64,000 nt of DNA, from NCBI GenBank assembly GCA_008501635.1, contig QQUJ01000012.1:1-64000 (forward strand), in the 5' to 3' direction. The translations under genes and the position numbers were made by a program. This DNA comes from Pseudomonadota bacterium. GTDB lineage: Bacteria > Pseudomonadota > Gammaproteobacteria > QQUJ01. The notes beneath the pieces were generated by a model. It had not been told where the DNA came from. It worked only from the letters and a program-made list of their open reading frames with translations, and searched no databases. Of this stretch, positions 9,353-17,648 are shown one piece after another; the stretch's first letter is position 1, and every line of letters starts with the position of its first letter.

Positions 9353-9428
9353 TGGTGCCGGCAGAGGGACTTGAACCCCCAACCTACTGATTACAAATCA
9401 GTTGCACTGCCAGTTGTGCTATGCCGGC
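9353..9428 (-). tRNA. tRNA-Thr (anticodon UGU)
   Basis: The minus strand folds as a standard cloverleaf: acceptor 5' GCCGGCA pairing with 3' TGCCGGC, an anticodon arm ACTGA-TTTGTAA-TCAGT with anticodon TGT (reads ACA, threonine), and a T arm with GGTTCAAGTCC. CCA is encoded (9353-9355). The body agrees with gammaproteobacterial tRNA-Thr(UGU). In many relatives this gene heads a tRNA-tuf cluster; here it stands alone between the HD-GYP gene and the SPOR gene. Confidence 0.95.
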
Positions 9429-9526
9429 ATAGTTATGATTTTACCTGTCGGCGCTGCAAGTGACGATCTAAATAGTGATCATAGCCAAGCCGCCGAGGTG
9501 AGCCGAGATTCTAAGTGCTGCCCCCA

Positions 9527-10381
9527 TCAGGGGCAAGAACGGGCCTCATATCGGGCCTCGGGATAACGCCTGGTGAGCGTGGCCGCCAGCTCCCGGGACA
9601 TGCGATCGGTGTTCCTTCGACCCAGTTCCAGCCAGTGTATCGCCGACGCACGCTCCTGGCTGTAGATCTTCACGGCGTAGCCGCGTCGCTCCATCTGAGC
9701 GACCAAACGCAGTGCCGACTCCTGCTGACTGAATACGCCGAGCGAAATGGCATTGTTAAACGCGCCACCCATGATAAAGCTGTCGATGCCCTTGGCCTTC
9801 AACTCGCGCAGGCGTTCCAACGCGGCCGCCCGGGAGTCCGCGGCCGGCAGATAGGCGATGTAGCGGGCATCACGGGTCTCACCCTCCGTTGCCAAAGTGG
9901 CGTAGACATTCTGACCGGCAAGAAAACGCGCCGCAGCCCGAGCACGATCCTCGTCGCTGAAGGGGCCAAACCGGGTACATTCCGCGGTGACGGCCGGTGC
10001 GACGACAGGTTCCGGCTCAGGAGATGGCGTGGGTGCAGAAACGGGGGGAGGTGCCGGTGCCGGCGCCGGCGTTGGTTCGGGCTCGGGCTCGGGCTGCTCA
10101 GGCGGAACAGGTGCCTCTGCAACCTTCGCTGGCGTCACCTCGGGCTCAGTCGTAAGGGGTTGGCTCTCCGATTGAGGCACGGCCGGAGTTGCAGCCTCGG
10201 CAAGCTGTGCCGGCGGGCTCGTCGGTAGAGCGCGTTGCTCACCCACCAGTACCAGCGGTGCGACCCCCGCCACAGTAGCCGGCAGGGGTGCCGGCGCTCC
10301 CTGGTTCACCGCGGGCTGGGTCGAATCCCAAAGGAACAGAATCAGGTTGGCCAGCAACAGAATTCCGAATAGCCACCTCAT
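9527..10381 (-). CDS. SPOR domain-containing single-pass membrane protein
   Basis: A 284-aa protein with an N-terminal membrane anchor (residues 3-18, WLFGILLLANLILFLW). A long Pro/Glu/Ala linker (about 25-135) follows, then a C-terminal SPOR-type module (about 135-270: CTRFGPFSDEDRARAAARFL, ISLGVFSQQESALRLVAQME). SPOR domains bind denuded peptidoglycan, usually at the septum; here only the fold and topology are visible. Its start overlaps the coaX stop by 4 bp, as the third gene of birA-coaX-SPOR, an arrangement common in Gammaproteobacteria. Confidence 0.85.
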   Translation of the reverse strand: MRWLFGILLLANLILFLWDSTQPAVNQGAPAPLPATVAGVAPLVLVGEQRALPTSPPAQLAEAATPAVPQSESQPLTTEPEVTPAKVAEAPVPPEQPEPEPEPTPAPAPAPPPVSAPTPSPEPEPVVAPAVTAECTRFGPFSDEDRARAAARFLAGQNVYATLATEGETRDARYIAYLPAADSRAAALERLRELKAKGIDSFIMGGAFNNAISLGVFSQQESALRLVAQMERRGYAVKIYSQERASAIHWLELGRRNTDRMSRELAATLTRRYPEARYEARSCP

Positions 10382-11145
10382 GCGACATTGACCCCTTGCC
10401 CGGTACGCACTATCACCGCCAATCCCTCCAATACCAGATCGGGCTCCAACCGATAGTCGCCTCTCAACAATGGCCGCATGCGCACGGCATCGCCGCCGGT
10501 GAGCAAACGCAGCGAGGTGGCACCGAGTTGTTCATCGAACTGATCGCAGACGCGATCGATAAACGCCGCAAGACAGTAGTGTATGCCGTGCCCGACCGCC
10601 TGCGCCGTGTCATGGCCCAGCAGTTCCGCGGGGATGGCATCCAGCCCGGCGCCGGCATCCAGGTTGATATCGCCACCCGTCAACGAACGGTGCATGGTAC
10701 CGAGACCCGGCGCGATCAATCCACCCAGGTGTTCGCCGGCACCATTGAGCGCGTCAATGGTCACCGCACTGCCGCAATCGACGATACTCACCGCACCGGG
10801 AAACCGGTCGTGAGCCGCCAGCAACGCAACCCACCGGTCCACACCCAGACGCTCGGGCCGCCGATAGCCGTTGGTCACCCCGGCCAGTTTCGCCTGTGGC
10901 GTCACAAACTCCACGCGTGTGCCCCATTGCTGCTGCGCCCATGCGTCCAGCGCGACCTGCACCTCCGAGCGCGCAACGCTTGCCGCCACGATGCGCTTCG
11001 GCAGCTCCAGCGCCGACCAGGCGTTGCGCAGTGAAGCCGAAAAATCCGCATCACGATGTGTAATGGAACCACCGGGGCAGAGTCCATCGGCCGTCAACCG
11101 CATCCACTTGAGTCGCGTATTGCCGAGGTCGAGCAGCAGGATCAC
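10378..11145 (-). CDS. coaX: Type III pantothenate kinase
   Basis: A 255-aa CoaX, the first enzyme of coenzyme A synthesis: ATP-dependent phosphorylation of pantothenate, not inhibited by CoA and usually requiring a monovalent cation. Visible family motifs are LLLDLGNTRLKW (phosphate-binding loop of the ASKHA fold, residues 3-14), GVDRWVALLAAH, SIVDCGSAVTIDAL and GGLIAPGLGTMHRSL. Length is normal. It overlaps birA upstream and the SPOR gene downstream by 4 bp each, so the three are translationally coupled. Confidence 0.93.
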   Translation of the reverse strand: MILLLDLGNTRLKWMRLTADGLCPGGSITHRDADFSASLRNAWSALELPKRIVAASVARSEVQVALDAWAQQQWGTRVEFVTPQAKLAGVTNGYRRPERLGVDRWVALLAAHDRFPGAVSIVDCGSAVTIDALNGAGEHLGGLIAPGLGTMHRSLTGGDINLDAGAGLDAIPAELLGHDTAQAVGHGIHYCLAAFIDRVCDQFDEQLGATSLRLLTGGDAVRMRPLLRGDYRLEPDLVLEGLAVIVRTGQGVNVA

Positions 11146-12122
11146 GACCGCCTCCGCAAGCTCACATCACCGGCGTGAAAGGTGCGGATACCGCCCGCGT
11201 GACGCACACGCAGCGCCCCGGTCTCATCGATCCCCACCCCCTCGCCATCGATCGCGCCACCCGGCGTATGGACGGTCACCGGTTGTTCGCACAAGGCATC
11301 CAGGCGCCGCCAGGGCTGCAGATAGGACTGCAGCCCGGTTTGACCGAAGGCGTCGAGACCGCACAACAGCGTATCGATCATGGTGGCTGCCAGCAGGTTG
11401 CGTGAAACCGTCGCGCCACAACCGGCGCTATGGAGATCGGTCCACGCCTGATCGATGGGCGCCCCCGCGCCGGGCGGCATACGCACATTGATGCCGATGC
11501 CCACCACCACGTAACACGGTCCTCCCGCCTCGCCAGCCATCTCGACCAGGATGCCGCCCAGTTTGGCGCCGCGCCACAGCAGATCGTTGGGCCACTTCAG
11601 TTTCACCTCGGCAACTCCCAGCGATTCCAGCACCTGCGCCGCCATGACTCCCACGGCGAGACTCAAACCCTGTGCCGCCTGCGGTCCGCCAGCAAAACGC
11701 CAGAGCACCGACAGATAGAGATTGCCGGCAAACGGCGAGACCCAGGTCCGACCGCGGCGACCGCGACCCGCCTGTTGCGCCTCCGCCAGGCAGACGCTGC
11801 CGCACGGCGCGCCCGCGGCGCCCTGCTCCATGAGAAATCGATTCGTGGAATCGGTGGCTTCGAACAGATGCAGCCCCGACAGCAGATTTCGGGCACGTTC
11901 GGAAAGTGTTTCGGTGATAAGGCGTTCATCGAGCAGTTCAAGCGGATCGGTAAGCCGGTAGCCGCGACCGGTCACGGCGTCCACAGCCACCCCCATCTCC
12001 GCAAGCCCCCGCAGCGCCTTCCACACGGCGGCGCGACTGACGCCCAGCTGTCGGCCCAGCGTTTCGCCGGAATGAAAACGGCCGTCCTGGAGAATGCGCA
12101 GAATACGGTGGCGGGTGGTCAT
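11142..12122 (-). CDS. birA: Bifunctional biotin ligase / biotin operon repressor
   Basis: A 326-aa BirA. The N-terminal winged helix (about 1-60: RILQDGRFHSGETLGRQLGV, SRAAVWKALRGL) would bind the bio operator. The catalytic domain (80-265) has AQQAGRGRRGRTWVSPFAGN (biotinyl-AMP loop), LKWPNDLLW and GGILVEMAG. The C-terminal SH3-like domain ends with FHAGDVSLRR. An upstream in-frame start at 12239 would add 39 residues without family support, so ATG 12122 is preferred. It is the first gene of birA-coaX-SPOR. Confidence 0.93.
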   Translation of the reverse strand: MTTRHRILRILQDGRFHSGETLGRQLGVSRAAVWKALRGLAEMGVAVDAVTGRGYRLTDPLELLDERLITETLSERARNLLSGLHLFEATDSTNRFLMEQGAAGAPCGSVCLAEAQQAGRGRRGRTWVSPFAGNLYLSVLWRFAGGPQAAQGLSLAVGVMAAQVLESLGVAEVKLKWPNDLLWRGAKLGGILVEMAGEAGGPCYVVVGIGINVRMPPGAGAPIDQAWTDLHSAGCGATVSRNLLAATMIDTLLCGLDAFGQTGLQSYLQPWRRLDALCEQPVTVHTPGGAIDGEGVGIDETGALRVRHAGGIRTFHAGDVSLRRRS

Positions 12123-12293
12123 CGCGCTATTGTAGCAAGCGAATAGCCGATACCACCTTCCCGGCGCATCGACATTGCACGCTGCGCAGGATTCAGGCCG
12201 GTTATTGTGAAGCATCTCCGAGTGCAACGACACTTGCATGCTAGTATATCGGCCGATCCCAATCCCCGATCCGAAAAGAAAACAGGGACCGAG

Positions 12294-12881
12294 ATGAAAC
12301 GCGCACTACTCCTGATAGCTTGTTGCTGGCCGCTGCTGGCACTCTCCGAAACCGTGTGGGTCAACGACATTATCTACCTCGGCATTCGACCTGAACGCGA
12401 CAGCGGCAAGCCGGTAGCGGTGGTGAAATCCGGCACGGTGCTCGAAGTTCTGGAGCGCGAAAAGCGCAACCTGCGCGTTCGCACACCCGATGGCGTCGAA
12501 GGCTGGGTCAGCGTCACCTACATCAGTGACGAGATGCCGGCGCGCCAGCAATTGGCGGCGATGGAAGAGCGCTACGCCAAACTAAGCAGCGAGATGGAAC
12601 GGGTCAACGGCGAGATGGGCAAGGTCAACGAGGCCAACACCACCCTGAGCGCCAATCTGATGAACCTCACCGCAGAACGCGACCAACTGCAGCAGAAGAT
12701 CGCGGAGCTGACACAGGAGATCGAAGCGCTGCGACCGCAGCCTTCCGAGGCCACAGATGCCCGGCTCGAACTCTTCTACTGGGTCGGGGGAAGCGCAGCC
12801 CTGCTGCTGATCGCCTTCGGAAGTGGCGCATCCTGGTATCGTACACGGGTCATGAAACGCCTGGGCGGACTGCGTATCTAG
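12294..12881 (+). CDS. TIGR04211-type SH3 domain protein with coiled coil and C-terminal membrane anchor
   Basis: A 195-aa protein with a signal peptide (about 1-19), a bacterial SH3 domain (20-90: ETVWVNDIIYLGIR, VVKSGTVLEVLEREKRNLRV, GVEGWVSVTYI), a coiled coil (about 95-155) and one transmembrane helix (164-181, FYWVGGSAALLLIAFGSG), followed by a basic tail. This is the architecture of the YgiM/TIGR04211 family, periplasmic and tethered to the inner membrane; function is not known. ATG 12294 is preferred over an upstream in-frame start at 12207 because it opens a proper signal peptide. It converges on the Sel1 gene with 4 bp between stops. Confidence 0.8.
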   Translation: MKRALLLIACCWPLLALSETVWVNDIIYLGIRPERDSGKPVAVVKSGTVLEVLEREKRNLRVRTPDGVEGWVSVTYISDEMPARQQLAAMEERYAKLSSEMERVNGEMGKVNEANTTLSANLMNLTAERDQLQQKIAELTQEIEALRPQPSEATDARLELFYWVGGSAALLLIAFGSGASWYRTRVMKRLGGLRI

Positions 12882-12885
12882 ACCA

Positions 12886-15027
12886 TCAATTGACCGCTGA
12901 CATTTCGCGACTCATACGCTGCGCCTCAACGAGCTGCGTCGGCGACATACGCCGCGCCACGATGTCGCGGTAGTTACCGGCCAGGGTATCGCCACGCGCA
13001 GCGGCAAGATTCCACCACAAATGCGCCTTGACGTAGTCGGGTTTCGTACCCAGCCCCGAAAAATAGATCCGCCCCAGTTCCTGCTGCGCGGGCTGCCAAT
13101 TCTGGCGCGCAGCGCGCTCCAGCCAATTTGCCGCCATGGCGTAGTCCTGCGGGAGCCCCTGCCCGTCAAGATGGAGTTTTGCCAAACGGTATTGAGCCGC
13201 CGGATCGCTCGCTTCCGCCGCCTTTCTCAGCCAACGTGCCGCGGCAACATAGTCTCGCGCCACTCTTCCATCATCGGCATAGAGCTCGCCCAATCTGCGC
13301 TGTGCAGCCGTCGAACCGTTGCCGGCGGCACGCTCGTACCAGCGCATGGCCTCAGGAACATCCTCGGGCAGACCATCGCCACGATCATAGAGCTGCGCAA
13401 GCAGATACTGTGCCTGGACCACGCCGCGCCGGCCGGCCTCCCGATACCAGCGCGCCGCCTCGGGCGTAAAGCGTGCCACCCCATCACCGCCGGCATAAGC
13501 CTCGCCCATGCGCAGCTGCGCTTCGGCATTGCCCTGCTCCGCCGCCTGCCGATACCAGACCACCGCCTCGCGCGCATCTTGCGGCACCCCGTAACCGAGT
13601 CGATAGTAGTCGCCCAAACGACGCTGATAATCCGGTGCGCCCGCTTCCGCCATGCGCCGCACCCAACGCACCGCTTCCGCCGGATTCTGCAGCGGGCCGG
13701 AGGGTCCATAGAGTTGGATCAGTCGCTCCCGTGCGTAGGGATCGCCCGCCTCAGCCCGGCGCTCGTACCAGCGCGCCGCCTGGGCGTCATCCCGCACCGC
13801 GGTGTCCCCCATCGAAAGCAGATCGGCCAGCCGCACCTGCGCGTCCAGCAAATCGGTATCGGCAACACTCAGATACCAGCTCCGTGCCTGGGCCGCATCG
13901 CGCTCAACCCCTGACCCTTGTTCGTAGGCGCGCCCCAGGTAATATCGGGCCAGCGCTACGGACTCATCGCCCGCGGCCAGTTTGCGCAGGATCTTCAGCG
14001 CCTCATCGTAACGACCGGCATCAAAAGCCGTGATCGCCTGTTCCGTCGTTTTCGCCTGTTTCGCGGAACGTTCGGCCAGCGCATCCAGTGCCGCACGCCG
14101 CTCGGCAAGCAGATCCCGCACCGGAGTCTGCGGACTGTCGCTCCGCGCACGGCGTTGCAACTCCTGCCGCACCTCCCCGCGCAGCTCGGCGACGGCCTCG
14201 GCACGGATCTGTTCGCGCACTTCGCCGCGCACATTGACCAGGGCCTCGCGACGAATGCGCTCTTCCTCATCGCGCAGCGCCTGCGCTATGGTCGCCTTGC
14301 GTGCGGCCTCCAGTTCCTGTTTGAACTCGCGCTGGCGACGCTGCTCGCGCTCCGCGCTCTGTCGCTCCAGATTGCGCACCTCGCGCTTGCGTTCCAGTTC
14401 GCGCTTCAGCGCCACCGCCTCGGCGGTCTGCTTGGCCTGGGTGACACCCTCTTCAAATCCCTCGCGGCGCGCCTGCGCCTGAACCTTTTCGAGGACCCTG
14501 ATCTGCTGCTTGGCAACCACGTCGTCAATCTCTTCCTGAAGACGTTGCAGATCCTTCTTGGCGGCCTCGCTGCCGTTGGCTGCGGCGCGGGCGTACCAGA
14601 ACACCGCCTGCATCGGATTCTCTTCCAGGCCCTGCCCCTTCTCCAGGGCCTGCGCCAACCGGTACTGGGCGTCGGGTTCATTGCTCTCGGCGGCGCGGGT
14701 ATACCAACCCAACGCCTGCTCGCCGTCATAAACCACGTACTGGCCCTTCTCGTACATCAGTCCCAATCGGTACTGCGACCGTGCATCGCCCAGCTTGGCG
14801 AGTCCCTCCCAGATCTCGAAAGCCTGTTTATACTCACGCCTTTCGTAGGCCGCCAAGGCATCCTCAAAGGTTGGAGGAGGCGTAGGCACGGCTGCCTGCG
14901 ATGCGGGCGCGCCAGCGGCCGGCACGGCATCGGGCATGGGTGGCCGGTGTGGCTCGTCCTCAGCGGCAATCGCGCTCTGTGCTACCAACAACACTGCGAG
15001 GGCCAAGGTGAGGTTCGTACGCATCAT
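12886..15027 (-). CDS. Large periplasmic Sel1-like repeat (SLR) protein
   Basis: About 713 aa. The N-terminal signal peptide starts at MMRTNLTLALAVLLVAQSAI. Two or three Sel1 repeats follow (about 60-145, e.g. DARSQYRLGLMYEKGQYV), then a highly charged coiled coil (about 150-300, rich in R/E/Q), then roughly ten more Sel1 repeats to the end (e.g. AQLRMGEAYAGGDGVARFTP, AQYRLAKLHLDGQGLPQDYA). Sel1 repeats are TPR-like alpha hairpins that scaffold protein complexes. The open frame extends upstream to 15399, but that part lacks any signal sequence and overlaps the divergent Slp gene, so ATG 15027 is chosen. No catalytic domain is seen. Confidence 0.82.
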   Translation of the reverse strand: MMRTNLTLALAVLLVAQSAIAAEDEPHRPPMPDAVPAAGAPASQAAVPTPPPTFEDALAAYERREYKQAFEIWEGLAKLGDARSQYRLGLMYEKGQYVVYDGEQALGWYTRAAESNEPDAQYRLAQALEKGQGLEENPMQAVFWYARAAANGSEAAKKDLQRLQEEIDDVVAKQQIRVLEKVQAQARREGFEEGVTQAKQTAEAVALKRELERKREVRNLERQSAEREQRRQREFKQELEAARKATIAQALRDEEERIRREALVNVRGEVREQIRAEAVAELRGEVRQELQRRARSDSPQTPVRDLLAERRAALDALAERSAKQAKTTEQAITAFDAGRYDEALKILRKLAAGDESVALARYYLGRAYEQGSGVERDAAQARSWYLSVADTDLLDAQVRLADLLSMGDTAVRDDAQAARWYERRAEAGDPYARERLIQLYGPSGPLQNPAEAVRWVRRMAEAGAPDYQRRLGDYYRLGYGVPQDAREAVVWYRQAAEQGNAEAQLRMGEAYAGGDGVARFTPEAARWYREAGRRGVVQAQYLLAQLYDRGDGLPEDVPEAMRWYERAAGNGSTAAQRRLGELYADDGRVARDYVAAARWLRKAAEASDPAAQYRLAKLHLDGQGLPQDYAMAANWLERAARQNWQPAQQELGRIYFSGLGTKPDYVKAHLWWNLAAARGDTLAGNYRDIVARRMSPTQLVEAQRMSREMSAVN

Positions 15028-15108
15028 CTTCTCGGGCGAACTTTTTAAAAGCCGCACCGCTCCAAGGAACCGGTTATGTTTACGTTTATCGGGCAAGGGG
15101 GAGAACTC

Positions 15109-15645
15109 TTGAGTACCACGCTGCGCCGCGCCGTGTTGGCTGTCGTATTGAGCTCGCTCGCGGGCTGCGCGAGCCCGTTGCCAAAATCCCTGCAACAGGA
15201 CCTTCCCCAAGCACCCGATCTGCACACAGTGTTGCGCGTGCCCCCTGCCCATATCGGCGAGCGAGTGCGCTGGGGCGGTGTCATCATCAAGGTCGAGAAT
15301 CTCGCAACAGGAAGCCAGGTCGAGATCCTGGCGCGGCCCCTCGATGCAGCGGGGCGCCCCACTGTTACGGGGGCTGCACTGGGGCGCTTTATCGCGCACA
15401 CCCGCGAATTCCTCGATCCGCTGATCTACACCGCCGACAGCGAAATCACGCTCACCGGCACCTTGAGTGCTCCATCGTCACGAGAGATCGGGAACTTCCT
15501 CTACACCTATCCGGTAGTGGCAACCGAGGCGCTGCATCTGTGGAGCCCACGCCCGATCCGCCGCGACCCGCCCTACTGGGATGACCCATGGTATCCTTGG
15601 GGCTACCCCTATCCGTGGTGGCGGCATCCGTATCACCCCTACTGA
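15109..15645 (+). CDS. Slp family outer-membrane lipoprotein (first of two)
   Basis: A lipoprotein with lipobox LAGC. The mature part resembles Slp, the starvation-inducible outer-membrane lipoprotein: GERVRWGGVIIKVEN, SQVEILARPLDAAGRP, TLTGTLSA. The C-terminus is rich in Trp/Tyr/Pro (DDPWYPWGYPYPWW). The open frame begins at ATG 15076, but GGGGGAG ending near 15103 is ideally spaced for TTG 15109, which also opens the signal peptide (STTLRRAVLAVVLSSLAGC). The TTG start is therefore preferred though not certain. A paralogue follows 13 bp downstream. Confidence 0.8.
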   Translation: MSTTLRRAVLAVVLSSLAGCASPLPKSLQQDLPQAPDLHTVLRVPPAHIGERVRWGGVIIKVENLATGSQVEILARPLDAAGRPTVTGAALGRFIAHTREFLDPLIYTADSEITLTGTLSAPSSREIGNFLYTYPVVATEALHLWSPRPIRRDPPYWDDPWYPWGYPYPWWRHPYHPY

Positions 15646-15658
15646 CGAGTAACCCATA

Positions 15659-16147
15659 GTGAGCGCGCGTCCCCTTTCCCTGCTGTTGGCCGGCCTGCTG
15701 ATTACCGCCTGTGCGGCTACGCCCAAACTCGATACCCAGGGCATCGACAAGAGCTTGTCGCCCGATCTCGCCACCGAGACCCTGGATCTCTCCAGCGGCA
15801 GACGCGTGCACTGGGGGGGTGTGATCGTCAGCAGTCGCAATCAGGCGGACGAGTCGGTGGTGGAACTGCTCGCCTACCCGCTCGGTGACAGCGGCCGACC
15901 CAATACCGACAGTGCACCGCTCGGGCGGATTCTCGCGGTCAAAAAGGGCTACCTGGAGACGCTCGACTACAGCGCCGGTAAAATCGCCAGCTTCGTCGGC
16001 ACGGTTCAGCCCTCGCGCAGCGGCCGCGTCGGCGCTACGGAGTACCGCTATCCGGTGCTGCAGATCGAACAGAGCGCGCTGTGGCCGCCCAGCGACTACG
16101 GTAAACCGCAGTTTCGCATCGGTATTGGCATCGGCATTTCACGCTAG
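15659..16147 (+). CDS. Slp family outer-membrane lipoprotein (second of two)
   Basis: 162 aa, GTG start. The signal sequence has lipobox ITAC (LSLLLAGLLITAC). The body repeats the upstream Slp pattern: GRRVHWGGVIVSSRNQ, ESVVELLAYPLGDSGRP, KIASFVGTVQPSRSGRVG. It lies 13 bp after the first slp-like gene and 3 bp before the MazG-like gene, so the three are probably one transcript. The pair looks like an old tandem duplication; sequence identity between the two is low. Confidence 0.82.
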   Translation: MSARPLSLLLAGLLITACAATPKLDTQGIDKSLSPDLATETLDLSSGRRVHWGGVIVSSRNQADESVVELLAYPLGDSGRPNTDSAPLGRILAVKKGYLETLDYSAGKIASFVGTVQPSRSGRVGATEYRYPVLQIEQSALWPPSDYGKPQFRIGIGIGISR

Positions 16148-16150
16148 GTC

Positions 16151-16501
16151 ATGGATATCGAAGCCCTGCAACGACAGCTTCGCACCTTTGTGCGCGAGCG
16201 CGACTGGGAACGGTTCCAGAGTCCCAAGAACCTGGCCATGGCACTCACCGCCGAGGCCGGTGAACTGCTCGAGCTCTTCCAGTGGCTGAGTGAAGAGCAG
16301 TCCCGCACCCTCGATCCGCACGGCAAAGACCTCGAAATGGCACGCCAGGAGATCGCCGATGTCCAGATCTACCTGCTCCGCCTCGCCGATCAGCTGGGGA
16401 TAGACCTCGATCGCGCGGTACGGGACAAACTGCGCATCAATGCCGAAAAGTATCCGGTCGATCTGGCCCGCGGCAACGCCACCAAGTACAACCGCCGCTA
16501 G
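16151..16501 (+). CDS. MazG-like nucleotide pyrophosphohydrolase
   Basis: A 116-aa all-alpha NTP pyrophosphatase of the MazG/RS21-C6 group, expected to hydrolyse non-canonical or excess dNTPs to dNMP and PPi. The metal-binding pattern is present: LTAEAGELLELFQW (ExxE) and QEIADVQIYLLRLAD (ExxD). The C-terminal KLRINAEKYPV is typical. Length suits a single-domain enzyme. It follows the second slp-like gene by 3 bp. An rlmJ remnant lies immediately downstream. Confidence 0.88.
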   Translation: MDIEALQRQLRTFVRERDWERFQSPKNLAMALTAEAGELLELFQWLSEEQSRTLDPHGKDLEMARQEIADVQIYLLRLADQLGIDLDRAVRDKLRINAEKYPVDLARGNATKYNRR

Positions 16502-16510
16502 CCCCGCACC

Positions 16511-16845
16511 CTGCTCAGCTATCTGCCTGGCCTACACGCCGGCAATGGTGCCGATGTGCACAGGCACGTGGTGCTGACGCACCCCCTGCGGCTACTCACC
16601 CACAGGGAGTCGCACTCGCTTATCTCGACACCGTATGGCACAGCGGTCAACGAACAGTGCTGCGCGCGGAGTCGAGTCTGCCTGATGGGGCGCACCGTCC
16701 CGGTATGCTCGGTTCGAGCCTCCTCCTGATCGCCCATCCACCCTGGAAATTCGAAGAGATGCTCAGCGAAGCCGTTGCTGAACTCGCCATGCTGCTGGGC
16801 GATCCTGCCTGCGGTCACGAATGGGAATGGCTGCTGGCGGAGTAG
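16511..16845 (+). pseudogene. rlmJ: Decayed rlmJ (23S rRNA A2030 N6-methyltransferase) remnant
   Basis: The plus strand at 16511 reads LLSYLPGLHAGNGADVHRHV, then VLTHPLRLLT, matching the RlmJ N-terminus (MLSYRHxFHAGNHADVLKH) with CTG in place of the start ATG. After a frameshift, 16618-16632 gives AYLDT, which fits the RlmJ YLDTHAGAG motif. The same frame then jumps directly to the RlmJ C-terminus: LRAESSLPDGAHRPGMLGSS, LLLIAHPPWKFEEML, ending WEWLLAE at 16845. About 190 central residues, including the catalytic DPPY region, are missing. The combination of start loss, frameshift and internal deletion marks it as a pseudogene. Part of it (16657-16845) could be mistaken for a 62-aa gene. Confidence 0.8.
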
Positions 16846-16940
16846 CCACGCATGGGCTCCACGGCCGGTTCAACAGCGCCCTCCGGCCGCCTGCAGTGAC
16901 GCTCAATGTCACTTTTCAACATTTGTCGTCAGAAACCCCT

Positions 16941-16964
16941 GGTGCCGTTGTAAAACCCGGCACC
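16941..16964. promoter_or_regulatory. Inverted repeat, candidate upstream activator site
   Basis: GGTGCCG (16941-16947) and CGGCACC (16958-16964) form a 7-bp perfect inverted repeat with a 10-bp spacer, centred about 72 bp upstream of the -12 element of a sigma-54-type promoter. This is the usual distance for an enhancer-binding protein site. It could instead be a terminator remnant of the upstream unit. Function is inferred from position only. Confidence 0.4.
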
Positions 16965-17010
16965 ACTTATCTGATTGTTTAATCATTAACATTCGAGAAA
17001 TTTGATTGAT

Positions 17011-17026
17011 TGGCGTGTACCTTGCA
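17011..17026 (+). promoter_or_regulatory. Candidate sigma-54 (-24/-12) promoter
   Basis: TGGCGTG (17011-17017), 4 bp, then TTGCA (17022-17026). The invariant GG and GC are separated by exactly 10 bp, as in the consensus TGGCACG-N4-TTGCA. It lies 70 bp before the ATG at 17096, with an AT-rich stretch just upstream (16975-17010). This would place the small downstream gene under RpoN and an enhancer-binding activator. Confidence 0.6.
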
Positions 17027-17095
17027 TCTCTACAGGCTACCTGCGGCGCAAAAGATGCCTGGATCGTCACACGATAACCCGGCAAGGAGATCAGA

Positions 17096-17452
17096 ATGAA
17101 TGTTGAGCGGAATTTCAGTCTGTTGGCAGTAGGCATCGGCCAGATCGAACGCCGTCTGCTGAATGGGATTGTCACGCTTTCCACCGCACGCGACCGCGCC
17201 CGCCACTACACCTGGTTCGATCCTGCCGACCAGGGTCTGCCCGATATGGTGGTCGCGATGGCCAACAACGAAGAAGCCCTGACCGAGATCCGGAATAACT
17301 ACTGCGATGAGAGGGGCAATCCTCTTCTGCCGGTCATAGTCCTCGGCATGGCAAGGGTGGCCAACGACTCTTTTCACCACATTCGAGGACCATTGGTGAC
17401 CACACGGGTGCTCGACGAACTCGATCGCACCCCCGCTCATTTTCACGCCTGA
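17096..17452 (+). CDS. Conserved-type hypothetical protein, possibly receiver-like
   Basis: 118 aa with a strong ribosome site AAGGAG (17084-17089) 6 bp before ATG. No family is firmly recognised. The pattern (LLAVGIGQIERRLLNGIV, then DMVVAMANNEEALTEIRNNY, then PVIVLG) resembles the beta-alpha layout of a degenerate response-regulator receiver lacking the phospho-acceptor Asp. The phrase IGxIERRLLNGIVTLS resembles atypical receiver-like proteins seen elsewhere in Proteobacteria, from memory. No signal peptide or membrane segment is seen. It sits behind a sigma-54-type promoter as a single-gene unit. Confidence 0.65.
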   Translation: MNVERNFSLLAVGIGQIERRLLNGIVTLSTARDRARHYTWFDPADQGLPDMVVAMANNEEALTEIRNNYCDERGNPLLPVIVLGMARVANDSFHHIRGPLVTTRVLDELDRTPAHFHA

Positions 17453-17492
17453 ACTTCTCGACCAGCCGACCCGCATGCGCCCCATAGATCAG

Positions 17493-17579
17493 GGCGGCGG
17501 GTCAACACCCCATTCCCGCCGTTGCCGCCCCTCGCGGCGACCCTTCACATTAAGCCCGGACTCGCCTTGACCCGCCGCC
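17493..17579. repeat. 13-bp perfect inverted repeat with 61-bp loop
   Basis: GGCGGCGGGTCAA (17493-17505) is mirrored by TTGACCCGCCGCC (17567-17579). It lies between two hypothetical genes read in the same direction. It could fold in RNA as a long-range stem (terminator or leader structure), or be two half-sites of a DNA-binding protein. No T run follows. Confidence 0.6.
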
Positions 17580-17648
17580 GATCCCGAACTAGCTTCTGAT
17601 CAAGGCACGCCTCCGCAGCACTCCTCTTCTCAACCCGGTGACCCGCGC

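Noticed and set aside
12886-15399. Extended 837-aa form of the Sel1 protein
   Set aside because: The extension has no signal peptide, overlaps the divergent Slp gene and ends just before a proper signal peptide start at 15027.
16657-16845. 62-aa gene
   Set aside because: It is the C-terminal remnant of rlmJ, in frame with the YLDT remnant and out of frame with the N-terminal one.
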